DNA of 22,717 bases, from the NCBI GenBank assembly GCA_003427395.1, contig BFEA01000062.1, positions 3,668,511-3,691,227 on the forward strand, written 5' to 3'. The notes beneath the pieces were generated by a model, which saw only the letters and a program-made list of their open reading frames with translations, was not told the DNA's origin and ran no database searches. Position numbers and translations under genes: made by a program. The number at the start of each line of letters is the position of its first letter. The stretch's first letter is position 1. The DNA comes from Chara braunii (Eukaryota; Streptophyta; Charophyceae; Charales; Characeae). Below are positions 7,554-18,082 of the stretch, piece by piece.

Positions 7554-7874
7554 AAGGATGCTCTTATCAACTTCTTTTTTCTTTTTTTTGGGGGGGGGAA
7601 TTGGGAGGGTGGGCACCGGGGGCCCATGCTCACATTAAACCACCAGTACTTGGGCGACGCCTTAGCGTTAACGCTACGCGATTTCTGCGGCCGGCGGGCC
7701 GGCGATAAATCGAATCGACAGCCCGCGCTGCTTCAAGATTTGGGCGGCCGGCGAGGCGAGCAGTGCCCAAGTACTGGTGGTTTAAAAGCACATTAGCACA
7801 TCATTATCACAGTATCACCTAATGCCCCGAAAACAGAAACAAACGTGTGTCTACGAAGGATGCTCTTATCAACT
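7554..7874 (-). mobile_element. Small retroposed insertion with 19-bp target-site duplication
   Basis: AAGGATGCTCTTATCAACT occurs exactly at 7554-7572 and at 7856-7874. Between them are 283 bp. The left end of the insert is a T-rich run interrupted by one C, followed by nine or more G. Read on the minus strand, the insert therefore ends in a C-run and a poly(A)-like tail that abuts the duplication. A TSD in this size range plus an A-tail is the standard signature of LINE-mediated (target-primed) integration. The body has no open frame and is dominated by the hairpin 7635-7785. It may be a SINE, a retroposed noncoding transcript or a very short LINE 3' fragment. The second TSD copy is undecayed, which suggests a fairly recent event. 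Confidence 0.8.
7635..7785. repeat. GC-rich hairpin with perfect 21-bp terminal inverted repeats
   Basis: TTAAACCACCAGTACTTGGGC at 7635-7655 is the exact complement of GCCCAAGTACTGGTGGTTTAA at 7765-7785. The 109-bp interior is strikingly GC-rich (CGGCCGGCGGGCCGGCG at about 7688-7704, GGGCGGCCGGCGAGGCGAGC at about 7742-7761) against an AT-richer neighbourhood. The interior has smaller palindromes such as AGCGTTAACGCT. The unit lies wholly inside the retroposed insertion and shares its 19-bp end with 1447-1465. Confidence 0.9.
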
Positions 7875-7985
7875 CGCTAAGTGGTTTACCTGCAGTGAAG
7901 CCTTTGGAAAAAAACAGAAAAAGAAAGTCGTGGCACAGACAATTGGACTAATTCTTAGACCAAGTTGGCGTGTCCCCTGGCGAAA

Positions 7986-8041
7986 GTGTGAGTGTGTGTG
8001 TGTGTGTGTGTGACACTGTGTGTGTGTGTGTGTGTGTGTGT
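7986..8041. repeat. (GT)n microsatellite
   Basis: Two GT runs of about 26 nt each, separated by GACACT. On the complementary strand this gives the spurious Thr-His frames. Confidence 0.95.
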
Positions 8042-8234
8042 TGAATGCCCCAAGGAAATGTCCTGTTATCATTTCTTTGAGCTGCATGGTATTTTGGAAA
8101 GCATAATTTTGTGAATTGATGGGACGGTGGACCCTGTTTCAAGCACCTATGATGCTCTAACCTCACGTCCTACGCTTCTGTCCTTAACGGAGTGACTAAA
8201 AATGAGGTAAGGGGTTCCGAACGCATGCAACGAG

Positions 8235-8302
8235 GTGCGCCAAGGATTTTAGGAAGATGTGAGTGTGGGTGTGCCAAGGATTTTAGGAAGATGTGAGTGT
8301 GG
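8235..8302. repeat. 34-bp tandem duplication resembling a transposon end
   Basis: Two adjacent 34-bp units, GTGCGCCAAGGATTTTAGGA... and GTGTGCCAAGGATTTTAGGA..., differ at one base. The first 22 nt of the second unit match, with about two mismatches, the right terminal inverted repeat of the element at 10594-10722 (GTGTGCCAAGAATTTTAGGA on the minus strand). No complementary end was found nearby. Confidence 0.8.
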
Positions 8303-10593
8303 AGTTCCAGGTGGAAACTGGAATCTTTTGTGCAGTTTCAATTATGGTCGACAAACAGGGCAAAAGACTAACTTGGCGCAACAAGCAACTACATTCATCT
8401 CATTCAAAACGTATCGTTGTACATCATCCCGTGCTCGGCGGCAACTCTTTCCTGGTCTAAACAGTGTTGGCGTATATGACGAGTCTCGGTTATGGACGAT
8501 CATTCGGCGGTGTGTCTCGTAGAGTTCATAATCGTAATCAGAGGGGCACAATCACGCAGTTCTCTCCGTGACTTCTGACTCTCCACGTGGCATGTAGTCG
8601 AAGCCTCTCGCCCATAGTCGCTATGCACATCAACAACCAAACCACAAAGTACGCGGCCACAAAACCACAATCAGCTCGTCAAAAAGCAACAAAGCAGAAT
8701 AAGAGGGAAAATAGTATCCACGATCAGAAATCCAGAGTTTACAAAAGCTTAGAAGTTAGAACTATATTTCCACCGAAAATTGATAGGGTCGTCCGTCATA
8801 CTCACGCACACGTGAGTGCCCCTCGTTGTACGGGAACTCAGTACATGTGTTAGGATCTTTACTTGGCGCAGCTGCAGAAGATTGAGACGCCCTGGTGAAC
8901 ATTGTTGTGGGTGACTTGTGACGATCTATCTTCTGATTAGCACTACTTTCTGTGCGATTGCACTTTGGAGGTTGGGCAGAGGGGCATGATCAAATTGCAC
9001 AAGTAACCCCATTCTTTTCTTCCTTTCCTCTCTGTTTTGTGAAAACTTGGCCCCATGGCGGTTGGTATTTAGGACGCGCCTTAGTGAGCGCATGAATAAT
9101 TGTTGATGTGGCTTTTTCGTTCCTCTTTTGGGAATTGGGCAGGGAACTTCGGCGAAGTCATCGCGCGGGAAAATCTTTTTGATTTTTTTAACGTTGTGGA
9201 AAGAATGCGGGAGGCCACAGGGGTAATCGGAATCGGGACTCTAATTAGACTAGGATTTTGGGTCCGTGTTTTTTTTTTTTTGTTCGTAACAGTACGATGC
9301 TCCTTATTCACGAGCGTTCTGCTGCGCTCTATCATGCACTCTACTTCCGTCGCGCCTTAATTCTGATCTCAACTGTAATATTTTTTCGTTTCTTCCTCGA
9401 CGAGTACGTGTGTGATTGTAATCCTCTCGTTTTTGGCTTCTCATCGTGCTGAAACTTGAGTTTTTTTTCCCTTCGTCTCATTGGCCAAATGACTAGATCG
9501 ATGCGTGGAGAGTCGCTACATCCCCCACGCCGCAGTCCAGACATGTCGACCACAGGCACTTCCTTTTTTCCTCTCTCCCCCTACCTCGGCGTAATCCCGA
9601 CTATCTTATGCAAATGCTAAAAGCTATAAATTTTGCAAGCACGACTAAATCTCTCTCTAATCAAACTTGGGAAGGTTAGCGCGGTCAAGAGGATCGACTA
9701 ACGAGTAGGAGTCGATGAAGAGGTGAGTTCGGAGTCGGGCGATCTGACGAGCTGGTTGCGAGTGTGTGGGGTTGACGTGCGGCCACGACGGACTATGGGG
9801 CACGGGCAGACCAGGCGTTCGTACTCGAGCTAAGCGGGGTGACGAATCTAAGTTGTCGGTAGATGTGACGCGACAGACCGTCTGCATTGGACCAAGAAGG
9901 GGGATGGTGAAGTAGTGTGAAAGCGTGGGATGTTGGGGTGTGTGAGACCTTCTCTCGTGGCCCTCTCAAAACTTTTGATTTTGGAATTGCGAATTTTGTC
10001 GTTCCCATTTTTGTAACTACGGATGGATATCTGATAGTGTAAATCCTTTTTGGTCTTCGGAGTGCCTCTCACGTCTCTTTCCTTTATGAATAATGTTGGA
10101 TATGGTGATCGTGGCATTGGTCGTTTCCATTTTTGCATGCCCACTTCCTGATAATGATTGGATAGCATGAATGCATGCCTAGTGGCAGTTCGCTAAAATC
10201 GATGGGAAATAATGAAGTTGATCATTTTCTGTTGTCTGATCAAAGGAACCTATGCGAGCTCGTGCATGCACTATGACTCGCCAACAACACAGTCCGTCAT
10301 GTATGCACGCGCTTGCTTAACTCATCCCCGCCTGACCCGTAAGTACCAATCAGCATGGATAGGAGCAGCAGTAACATCACGAACCCGTAGTATAGAATTT
10401 GACATCTGTTCTTGATCGCACTTGCCTGTACCGACCGCCGAGGTTGTACTGGAGCTAACGACAAAAGTACCTCCTCGGAACCGGTCCTAGGCAAGCTTTT
10501 TTTCATATGCCACACGGAGAGATTGAAGAGACGACCATAGGCGCCGCCAGGCGGCGGCCCTTCGGCCTTGGTCCCCTGTCGGCTCGAGCATGC
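8303..10593. other. Noncoding DNA, no gene recognised
   Basis: I see no reading frame with recognisable domains or gene-like composition. The longest frames are under about 110 codons and overlap one another. Small items only: TATAAATT at about 9625, a GC-rich stem GGCGCCGCC AG GCGGCGGCC around 10540-10558, and short T-runs near 9267. A promoter or UTR of an unseen host transcript cannot be excluded, but the sequence gives no positive support. Confidence 0.5.
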
Positions 10594-10722
10594 TGTGCCA
10601 AGAATTAGAAAAAACCCTCCTTCGTTCGAGCATCTTGCAGCCTTGTCCTTAAAACCCTGACATCGGATATCCCAGTTTCGACCTGGGACTCCGCCCCCTT
10701 TTTCCTAAAATTCTTGGCACAC
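10594..10722. mobile_element. Short TIR element (MITE-like), about 129 bp
   Basis: TGTGCCAAGAATTAGAAAAA at 10594-10613 pairs with the complement of TTTTTCCTAAAATTCTTGGCACA at 10699-10721, leaving small bulges. The interior holds a small stem, CCCAG TTTCGAC CTGGG, near 10670-10687. There is no coding capacity and no obvious TSD. The same end sequence occurs twice in tandem at 8235-8302, supporting a real repeat family. Confidence 0.65.
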
Positions 10723-12946
10723 CCCCTTTCTCACTACTTCCAGGCCCGCTCCCCACTCCGATCACAAAGTCGCGTTGGGCATAAGGTGGAGCATCACAGA
10801 CTTAACAACAGATAAAGGACTCATCCATCACACATATCCACCCTCCACAGAACACGATACTCTTCAGGGAACGTATGAAGACGTCATGTGGTCGTTGTCG
10901 CTTCAACTGCAAGTGGACGCATGTAACGGGAGTATCGTGTGCATCTGTCTACCTCGGACTTCAAATCAGCAATTACTAACTCCTCATGCAAGGGGAAGAG
11001 TGTAACGAGTCTCTGCCTCGCTATTGTCTCCTAATAGCCTAGGGGACTGGCGAAACCCGTAGGAAAGTGGGTTATTTCGTTCAACGTAGCTTATTAGAAA
11101 AAGACTTCGGCCTCACAATATCACACAAACAAAGAGCAGACATATTTTGCAAAACACGTCAATCAAACAACAAAGCTACATAATGGTTATCATTCATGTT
11201 ACGAGATAGCACTCTAGATAGAGAAAGGATACAAATTTCATGTATTCGCACATAAACATAAATCATTCAAAATGATCATGCAAGTTAAAATATCTGCAAC
11301 TACTCGGAGGAAGAGAGAGAGAAAATCCTTCCACTTTGAAGAGGATTTCCGCACCACGCGTCCCTTTGCCAAACGGAAGAGTTCGCCGAAAAATCGCTTA
11401 GGAGCAAGAGAAGAAGATAAAAGTTTGCTTGCATTCATTCATTCATATAAAACAACATCATCCAAAAGCGAGAAATTACTCATTGACAATAAGCAAGAAA
11501 GGTACGAGGAAGAATGACAATCCGCCAGACAAACTTTTTTTTATCATGAACTCAGAAAAAGAAGAAAGGAGGAAGAAGAAGGAAGGACATGAATCCACCC
11601 GCTCTTGGGAACTTGACACCTTGACCAACCAATCACACTACCACCATCTCATACCTGAATCCTGTACTGACAATCCCCGTACTCAGCAGTACAACCACCA
11701 ATCATCACCACGTCGACTTAGCTTCTCCGCTAATCCACCCAGATCCAGCATTTTGACGAGGCGATCCGGCGTGTGATCCCACAAAGTTGTAGCACACCCG
11801 TCGGGACTTTTGCACCCGTTGATCAACACGAGAGCCCATTGCAACCACTACTCCACACGAGTTGGTACTTAGCATGAAAGAGAGAGAGAAACATGCTTGC
11901 GAGATTCGTAGTTTCGAAGGAGGTGGAGAAAGCATGATGACGAAAAGAAAGGGAAACGAGGTAGAGAGATGAGGGTGTTTGTTGGGACTATGTTGATTGA
12001 TTCCAATGTAAGTTATTGTAGCCAATCAAATTGTAGTGTGAGCAGCTCGGAGCCTCTTTACACGTCGTCGTTTGACTTCTATGGTCACTTAGGATCACTA
12101 AGGTCCTTCGGAGTGAAGACCAAGGCCGAAAAAAAAGGTTATAAGAGATGGTGTAAGACAAAAATTCAATGGGATCAAGACGAAAGAGAGGGCACAAATG
12201 GGGGAGAAGATGACAATTATATCTTAGTGGCAAAGGCACGACGAAGGACGACAAAGAGCGCAAAGAAAGATTGCATGCAAAAATACGCATGTAGCGAATG
12301 TATTTGCGAAAAAATGTAAAGGTGCCAAAACAGTTAATATGCAAAATGTCAGTGAAGTTGTTCCTAATTCCTACAACGAAATTGAAATTGAAAAGTTCAA
12401 AAAGAAATTATGAGCGCGCTCGCCAAGGTGTGCAAAAATCCTACGTCGATTCCTTTCCCGTCTAAAGAAAACAGAATATCACACCAATTGCAATGGCGAT
12501 TCTGAAATTCACAAAAAAAAAAAGTGAACGAAAAATAGATTAACCAACGCAAGTTACTCATAGATATCCCACCAAAGACAACCTACAGAACTACATCAGA
12601 ATGATAGAATCCGAAGCCATATCCAAAAACGTTGTATAAACCCCCCTTTAAGCAAGAAAAATTAGAAGGACTATGAGAACCAGTGTATGCACGTTGCAGC
12701 ACGTAAGCTCGTGCGTCGCACACCAGTCGAACTGGGGAACGACCTTGGTATCAAAGGGTAGAATTGTGAGGACCCTGGTCCCATTTTTTTTGCACAAGGC
12801 CAAGTAGCCCAACGAAACTCAATCTTCTGTTTAAACCACGAATACCTCACCCAACTATAAAAAGCTAATGTGACCATTAACAAACCGCGTCCGGCAGGTA
12901 CCCAGGAGCGAATGACCGGTATTTCCCTTTCATGAGGAACTTAAGC
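10723..12946. other. Noncoding DNA, no gene recognised
   Basis: This stretch is rich in short purine runs and small overlapping frames of no recognisable family. A diverged match to the TTTAAACCACCAGTACTTGG sequence (TTTAAACCACGAATACCTCA, from about 12831) is the only hint of a known repeat. Nothing else can be supported. Confidence 0.5.
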
Positions 12947-12973
12947 AAAAAAAAAAAAAGAAAAAAAAAATAA

Positions 12974-13010
<37 letters not shown>
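12947..13010. repeat. Poly(A) followed by (TA)n
   Basis: Two A-runs separated by one G (12947-12970), then TAAATAAA and about 16 TA units to 13010. The TA run lies directly beside the 3' (left) end of LINE-2. It may derive from its A-rich tail and its target site. Confidence 0.9.
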
Positions 13011-13014
<4 letters not shown>

Positions 13015-13024
13015 TCCTTTAAAG

Positions 13025-13315
13025 ATGGCTCCGTTCCATTGGTGGGGAGCTGCACCTGCTGGAAAACGGATTTAGTGTCCCTTTACATTAATCATTTGGA
13101 ACGACAAGAAATAGCTCATGCTGGGAACCGGGCCCAGCGTCCCTTCTGAACAGTTGTGAACTCAGAAATGGAGAAAATAAGAGGATTTGGCTTATGTGCC
13201 TCTTCACCTTAAACGGGCGCCAGATATACGTGTCCGCCTAACACTTCCAACCTTCAAAGACTTTTACCGCTGGGAACCAGGCCCAGCGCCCTTTCTGAAC
13301 TGAATCATTGTGTCT
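13025..13315 (-). repeat. LINE-2 3' UTR with three copies of a palindromic 24-bp motif
   Basis: On the plus strand GCTGGGAACCGGGCCCAGCG occurs at 13120, GCTGGGAACCAGGCCCAGCG at 13269, and a decayed copy GCTGGAAAACGGATTTAGTG at 13058, each followed by (T/C)CC(C/T). The core GCTGGG...CCCAGC is itself a 6-bp stem. The copies are spaced by 62 and 149 bp. The 13058 copy with its outer flank GTGGGGAGCTGCACCTGCTGG and a T-rich end is shared with the poly(A) fragment at 6138-6254. That marks it as the conserved 3' terminus of this family. Confidence 0.7.
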
Positions 13316-13509
13316 CGTTGTCTTCATCTGACACCAAAATAAGTAGGTCTAATATTTCATCCTACTATCTCCAGAATTTGATACAGATCATAGTCAGAGA
13401 GGATAAAGGGACAGTTCATGATTTCAAACAACATCTTGCGCATACCGTGAAATTGGAACCAATGGCATACCTAACGGGGGAAAGGAATCTGAAAAATTTG
13501 AAGGTGGAC

Positions 13510-14500
13510 TCATTGGAATGCAATATTACACCTGTCATCAAAGATAAGTCGATAATTCCATGAATATTTTTCTGAACCATTTTTCTGTCTTTTCTCCGAT
13601 TCCACCCGCCCCACCCTCCCTTCTTGTTCCCCACCAAGCCAATCTTCATTGAATGTTTGGATGTGTTGTTTGATGTCTCTTTCTAAGGAGAAAAATTTAA
13701 GCTTTTCCTTCAAAGTTTCCCACATGGTTGTGATTTCATCCTGCATTTGTTGTTTGATGGTGTCAGTAAATTCCGGTCCATCAAGTCGAGCACCTTCCAT
13801 CTCATAGGTGCACCTACGAACCCACAGTGCCCAGATAACCGCTCTCCTAGCAATCTTAAATAAATTAAGTGTGAAGGTATCCGCTTGTGACGAATTCCAA
13901 GTTTCAAGTAATGGGGCTCTCCAATTTCATGGCCAAGGGAGGGATGTTCCTATCTGATTCCAAATTCTATCCCACCAGCACCATAACCACACCGATCCTG
14001 GGCATTGCAAGAATATGTGTTTTAAGGTTTCTGGAATAAGTTTGGAAGGAAAGGCAGATTTACAGAATTTGCATCAGGGGGAAGCTTTTCATTTCTGTTC
14101 TAGTGAAGTTCTATCAATAAGTCAGTCGTTAGTGGGTAGACAGCGATGTGTTATTTTCCATTGAAGAGAAGCAATTTTGACAGGCTTTATTTTGGAAAGT
14201 TGAAACCACTTGACTGAGCGTAGTTCTTCCATTCCTACCTTTAGATGACTTATCCACCGGTTCCAAACTCTATCCTTAAGGCACACCTTAGGCCTAAGCA
14301 TCCTGTATACAGATTTAACCGATAGAGTATGAAGCATCCTGATATGGGTTGGTCCTGATGGGTTGTGTGCAGACCAAGACCAGCAGATTGGATCAAGGGG
14401 AAGATGGGATATGGGGGTGTCCAGTTTATAGGCCAGCAATTTTTCTTCAACTGAAAGCACCCTGATTCGAAAGAGAGTACCATTCTTGAACCACCCTGTC
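13510..14500 (-). pseudogene. LINE-2 ORF2, zf-RVT-like C-terminal region
   Basis: Minus-strand frames give VKSVYRMLRP, then DRVWNRWISHLK, then LSKIKPVKIASLQWKITHR CLPTND (14460-14122). This corresponds to the W..lW...P.Kvk.F.Wr..h.rLPT beginning of the zf-RVT domain found at the C-terminus of plant LINE ORF2 proteins. In the next frames a Cys-rich stretch and WALWVRRC-like sequence follow, then a 96-residue charged, coiled-coil-like tail (13800-13510). Frame changes and stops near 13910-14120 break it. zf-RVT is thought to be a nucleic-acid-binding zinc domain of the element's RT protein. Confidence 0.75.
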
Positions 14501-15310
14501 TGCTGATGAGATCATGGTGTGAGAAACTCATCCTCTCGTATCACAAATAAAGTCACCAGAATATCCCCTTAAGTACGGACTTCCAATATGTTCCCAACTA
14601 TTCCTGGGTGAAACGAAAATGGACACCCAGTCATTTGAGGATAGGGAGGCCCTTTCTTAAGTATTTTGATCCAGTCCAAGGGTATTATATTAATTATCTT
14701 TTCCAGGGCTTCGACCGAAAAATGACAATATCTAATTCTATCGCGGAGAGTCTGTGGGTTAATCCAGTCTTTGTCAACGGTGCTCCATATGTCCTTTATA
14801 CGAGTAATTTTTGTTTTTATCCACCCTTCCCAAGGCGATACTGCGCAATCGAGAGTGCAGCCTTGAGAATCCCTGATCAAAGTGCTGTTAAATAATGGTT
14901 GTTAACATACCTCTTCCTATCTTTCTGGTAACAATTTTTCTCCATATTTTTAATAGGTCAATCCAGAAGGGATCCTTTACTAAATCCGCCCTAGCCATTT
15001 GCCGATCTGAGGGGTCAGGAATAGGAACCGCTGAGGAGGATTTTTTTGGGAGTGGCCACGATCTATTCTCCAACTACATGAGAGGGTCCACTTCTTCTGA
15101 AGTTGGTGGGGCTAGTCTCCTGAGTTGTTCACTAGCTAACTTACTCCAGGGGGTCTAAGGGTTGAAGAGAAGACGCTTAATCCACTGGGTTGACAGAGCC
15201 ATGGCTTGGGTGGTGGGATCAATGATCCCAAGCCCACCTTTACCTTTGGGTTTGATTATAGATAACCATGTCACTCTACTGATCACATTAATAGATTCAT
15301 GGTTACGACG
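14501..15310 (-). pseudogene. LINE-2 ORF2, region between RT and zf-RVT
   Basis: Reading right to left after the RT frame that ends at 15311, the sequence gives VTWLSIIKPKGKGGLGIIDP and QWIKRLL, the conserved GGLGi.d..N.a...W block. There follow a W-rich stretch (15073-14888, DPFWIDLLKIW) and, at 14880-14569, KITRIKDIWSTVDKDW with VEALEKIINIIPLDW. This last part lines up in order with IVRIEDIW...HVEQRLQNLINAIPMAW of LINE-1 and is the conserved pre-zf-RVT helix region. Separate frames and stops show decay. Confidence 0.75.
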
Positions 15311-16528
15311 TCAGAGAAAAGCAACAAGTTGTCGTTGGAATGTCTTTATGGCAAGTTTGTCCAAGGCCCATATCGCTGATTTATACCAAATAGAGGCTAG
15401 CACCACATTGTTGATAGCAAGAGTTCTCCCAAATATAGAAGTATGTTTATCCTTCCACAATTCCAATTTAGAAAGCGCTTGCTTCATGATCACCGCATTA
15501 TTGGTGGTTGGTTTGCCTTGAGCAGAAAGGGAAATTCCCAAGACCCTTATTGGGGTTTCCGGGGAAATCCATTTTATCCTGGGTCTATCCGGTGGTCTAC
15601 CTCCTTGATAGTGGAGCCACCATCCCAACGTTTTGTTTTCTCAGTTAACTCTCATGTCAGAAAGCTTACAAAATTCATCCATCACCCTTTGAATGACTTC
15701 TAGGTTTTCTTTTGATGCATCAACCATTAAGGATAGGTCATCTGCAAACAAAGAGCAAACTGATATGGCATCCTCAGGGATAGAGGTAACATGGATTCCT
15801 TATGTTTACGGATGTTGGTTGCGAGAGCTTCCATAATGATTACAAATAGTAATGGGGCGATGGAGTCTCCTTGCCTGACCGATCATTGTAAGGATATGGG
15901 AGGGGCAACATTACCATTCAACATCACCTTTGTCGTAGCATTCTCATGGAGGATCTTAATCCATCTCCTAAAATTAGGTCCAAAATTAAATTTATCCAAA
16001 CATTTATCCAAAAAAATCCAGTCCACATGATCATAAGCTTTTTCGAAATCTATAAAAATAAACGCAGCATTATGTTTAGATTGTCTTGATAGCTTAATCA
16101 GCTTATTGATTAGCAGGATGCTATCATGAATGTTCCTTCCTTGAATGAAACCTGTTTGGGGGGGATAGATAATATCCGCGATGAATTTATTCAGGCGGAT
16201 TGTTAACGTTTTTGAAACCATCTTATAAACCACCGTGAGAAAAGTAATGGGTCGGTAGTTACGAATATTATATTTATCTCATTTTTTATATAACAGGGTT
16301 AAGACTCTTTGTCCCACAAATTCACCCATCCGTCCCATTTCCCATACTTTATGATAGAAATTCATTAGATCCTGAGAAATGAAGTCCCACATGGATTCTC
16401 AAAATTCCTTAGGAAGACCATCAATTCCAGGGGTTTTTTCCTCTTCCATCATCAAAACTGCAGTCCAAATTTTATCCTTACTTAAAGGCAACTCGAGTTG
16501 CTCCCTTCGAGACTCGAGACGGATTTAG
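15311..16528 (-). pseudogene. LINE-2 ORF2, reverse transcriptase core
   Basis: All the main RT blocks can be read. KTPGIDGLPKEF is followed by a stop; then come YNIRNYRPITFL, QTGFIQGRNIHDSILL and motif A, FIFIDFEKAYDHVDW (about 16063-16019), inside an intact frame 16233-15883. Next are RQGDSIAPLLFVIIMEAL (motif B; a frame break lies at its start) and motif C, SLFADDLSLMV, with FADD at 15748-15737. The thumb-side segment ETPIRVLGISLSAQGKP and ...TSIFGRTLAINNVVLASIWY lies at 15628-15311. Catalytic Asp residues are conserved in the decayed reading, so this copy comes from an active ancestor, but stops and frameshifts make it inactive. Confidence 0.9.
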
Positions 16529-17068
16529 TCAAAGGTAACAAAAATCATCAATTTCGTTATATCTTTCGTTATCACTAACATTATGTATTCCTAATGTAAA
16601 TAATTTTTTGAAGAATTCTCTAGCAATTTTGGTGCATTCTGGTGTAGAAGAGGCTAGTTGTCCATTTGGATCTTGAGGGTAAGCCAGACCTTCAATGATT
16701 GTTCTCCCTATTTGAGCGCTGACCGTTGCAAAGAACCTAGCATCCATACCTCCTTCAGTATATAATAAACGAATCTTTCCTCTAATTCTGGCACCCTGCC
16801 AATGATATTCCATCAAAGAAAGTAGACGATCTTCAAGATCCTTGAGTTCTTGAGCCATAGCTTCATCACTTTCAACATTCAGGTGGTATTCTTCCAGTGA
16901 TTGAATTTGTTGAATTCGCTGTAAAATTCTAGTTTCATTAGAGTGTCTATCGGCTGCAAGTAATTTGGAATATTCATTGCATTTACGCCCTAAAAAATCT
17001 AGATCGTTGTTGAACCACAATGTCATCCTGTATGTTTCCTTTTTGACCTTGCAAGAAGGTCCACACAT
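16529..17068 (-). pseudogene. LINE-2 ORF2, endonuclease-RT linker
   Basis: A 179-residue frame rich in charged residues holds RKCNEYSKLLAADRHSNE, an LEEYHLNVESDEAMAQELKD segment, LLYTEGGMDARFFATVSAQI and AREFFKKLFTLG. It corresponds to the conserved APE-RT linker of LINE ORF2s (E.......S...wl..gd.nT.fFh-like block, here EGGMDARFFA). A one-base shift in the overlap 16983-17068 joins it to the endonuclease frame. Another break around 16500-16530 joins it to the RT. Confidence 0.8.
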
Positions 17069-17921
17069 CCTTTAAATAGGACCTAAATCTTTCCATTTTT
17101 AGAAGGGATGTGCTGAGTTTGTAGTACTCTCTTCCTTGGTCCGATTTCTTGAAGAAGGAAAGGATGACTACACACATGGCATGATCAAGCCCTGCAAGAG
17201 GGTTTTTAGGGAATATTTGTGCTATTTGAAGAGACCCATGTAGTTCTTCCGAGAGAAGAATTAAGTTTATACGAGATTTGGTAGTTGCCGCGGAATGACT
17301 CTTCCTAAAGCATGTGAATGTGCGAAGGGTAGGATTTAGTCTTCGATAAGAGTCAAAGAGATTGAAGGATTGGGTAAGATTAGTGATCAACACTTCATCT
17401 GCCTCCACATAGGTCGGGCATGGGTCAGGGATACGCCACCGATCAAGGTTGCAATTCGGGGCAGTGTTAAAATCACCAGCAATAATCATCGGGATGCCCA
17501 CCGACAGTTTAGGGATGAGGGATTCAAAAAAATGTTGACGATTGTTTACTTCATTGTGGCTATAAACAGAGAGGACAATAACAATCTCCAAATCAAACAT
17601 TGCCAAAATATAAGTCAATCTCTCTTCTTCCTTTTTCACCTCCCAATAAAGAGGTTCCGCCCTAGACCCTGGTGGAATCTATATAGCCACTCCTGCACTC
17701 CCTGGATGAGGTGCATTGGCCCTGAATGACGTGTGGGGCCATATCTGTTTATGACAGTAGTTGTGTGATTCAGTATCCATGAGGTGAGTTTCTTGGATAC
17801 ATATAATGTCAGGTCATTCTCTCCCTCCTATTCCTCTTAATTGATCATATATTGCTTGCTTCTTTTCAAATTTGGTTGTTGCAAGACCATTGACATTTAA
17901 TGATCTCAAATCCAAATTTGC
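16983..17921 (-). pseudogene. LINE-2 ORF2 start: APE-type endonuclease domain
   Basis: A frame opens just after a TAA near 17922 with NLDLRSLNVNGLA, the usual beginning of an ORF2 endonuclease, although the expected start Met is missing. After a TGA at 17814 the same frame gives DIICIQETHLMDTES with the metal-binding Glu. After a TAG at 17679 it continues into the long open stretch 17639-16983, with VYSHNE, the GDFN box (17466-17477) and LDHAMC (Asp-His box) near the end. TTKSRINLILL matches the sRiD.il block, with Asp replaced by Asn. Two stops and one frameshift at the end inactivate it. Role: nicking of target DNA for target-primed reverse transcription. Confidence 0.88.
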
Positions 17922-18082
17922 TTATCTTCTAACGACTTTCCAGGTTTTTTCCTTATTATACAGGCTATCAATTGTCTGGAACCTATCCGTCCTGAAAGAT
18001 GTCATTCTTAATACTATACACAAAATTAAGTAGAAACGTTTGAGTGGAATTTACTAAAAATGGGGGGAATTCAGCAGTTCAG

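Noticed and set aside
7869-8166. Minus-strand frames of about 72 codons with Thr-His repeats
   Set aside because: They are translations of the (GT)n microsatellite and have no other protein character.
9600-9660. TATAAATT with a downstream pyrimidine-rich stretch as a core promoter
   Set aside because: A TATA-like octamer is expected by chance in such DNA, and no credible coding sequence follows.
10655-10695. CCCAG TTTCGAC CTGGG as the T-arm of a tRNA or a pol III B box
   Set aside because: The loop is shifted relative to TTCRANY, and no acceptor, D or anticodon arm can be placed around it.
11705-12344. Frames of 106-118 codons on both strands
   Set aside because: No recognisable domain, overlapping in opposite directions, and composition follows purine-rich DNA. 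Not enough to call a gene.
12829-12851. Third full copy of the TTTAAACCACCAGTACTTGG inverted-repeat unit
   Set aside because: Only about two thirds of the positions match and no inverted partner could be found, so it is mentioned only as a weak relative.
13318-13563. 81-codon plus-strand frame at the LINE-2 3' end
   Set aside because: It overlaps the LINE-2 3' UTR and the antisense of its ORF2 tail; no motif.
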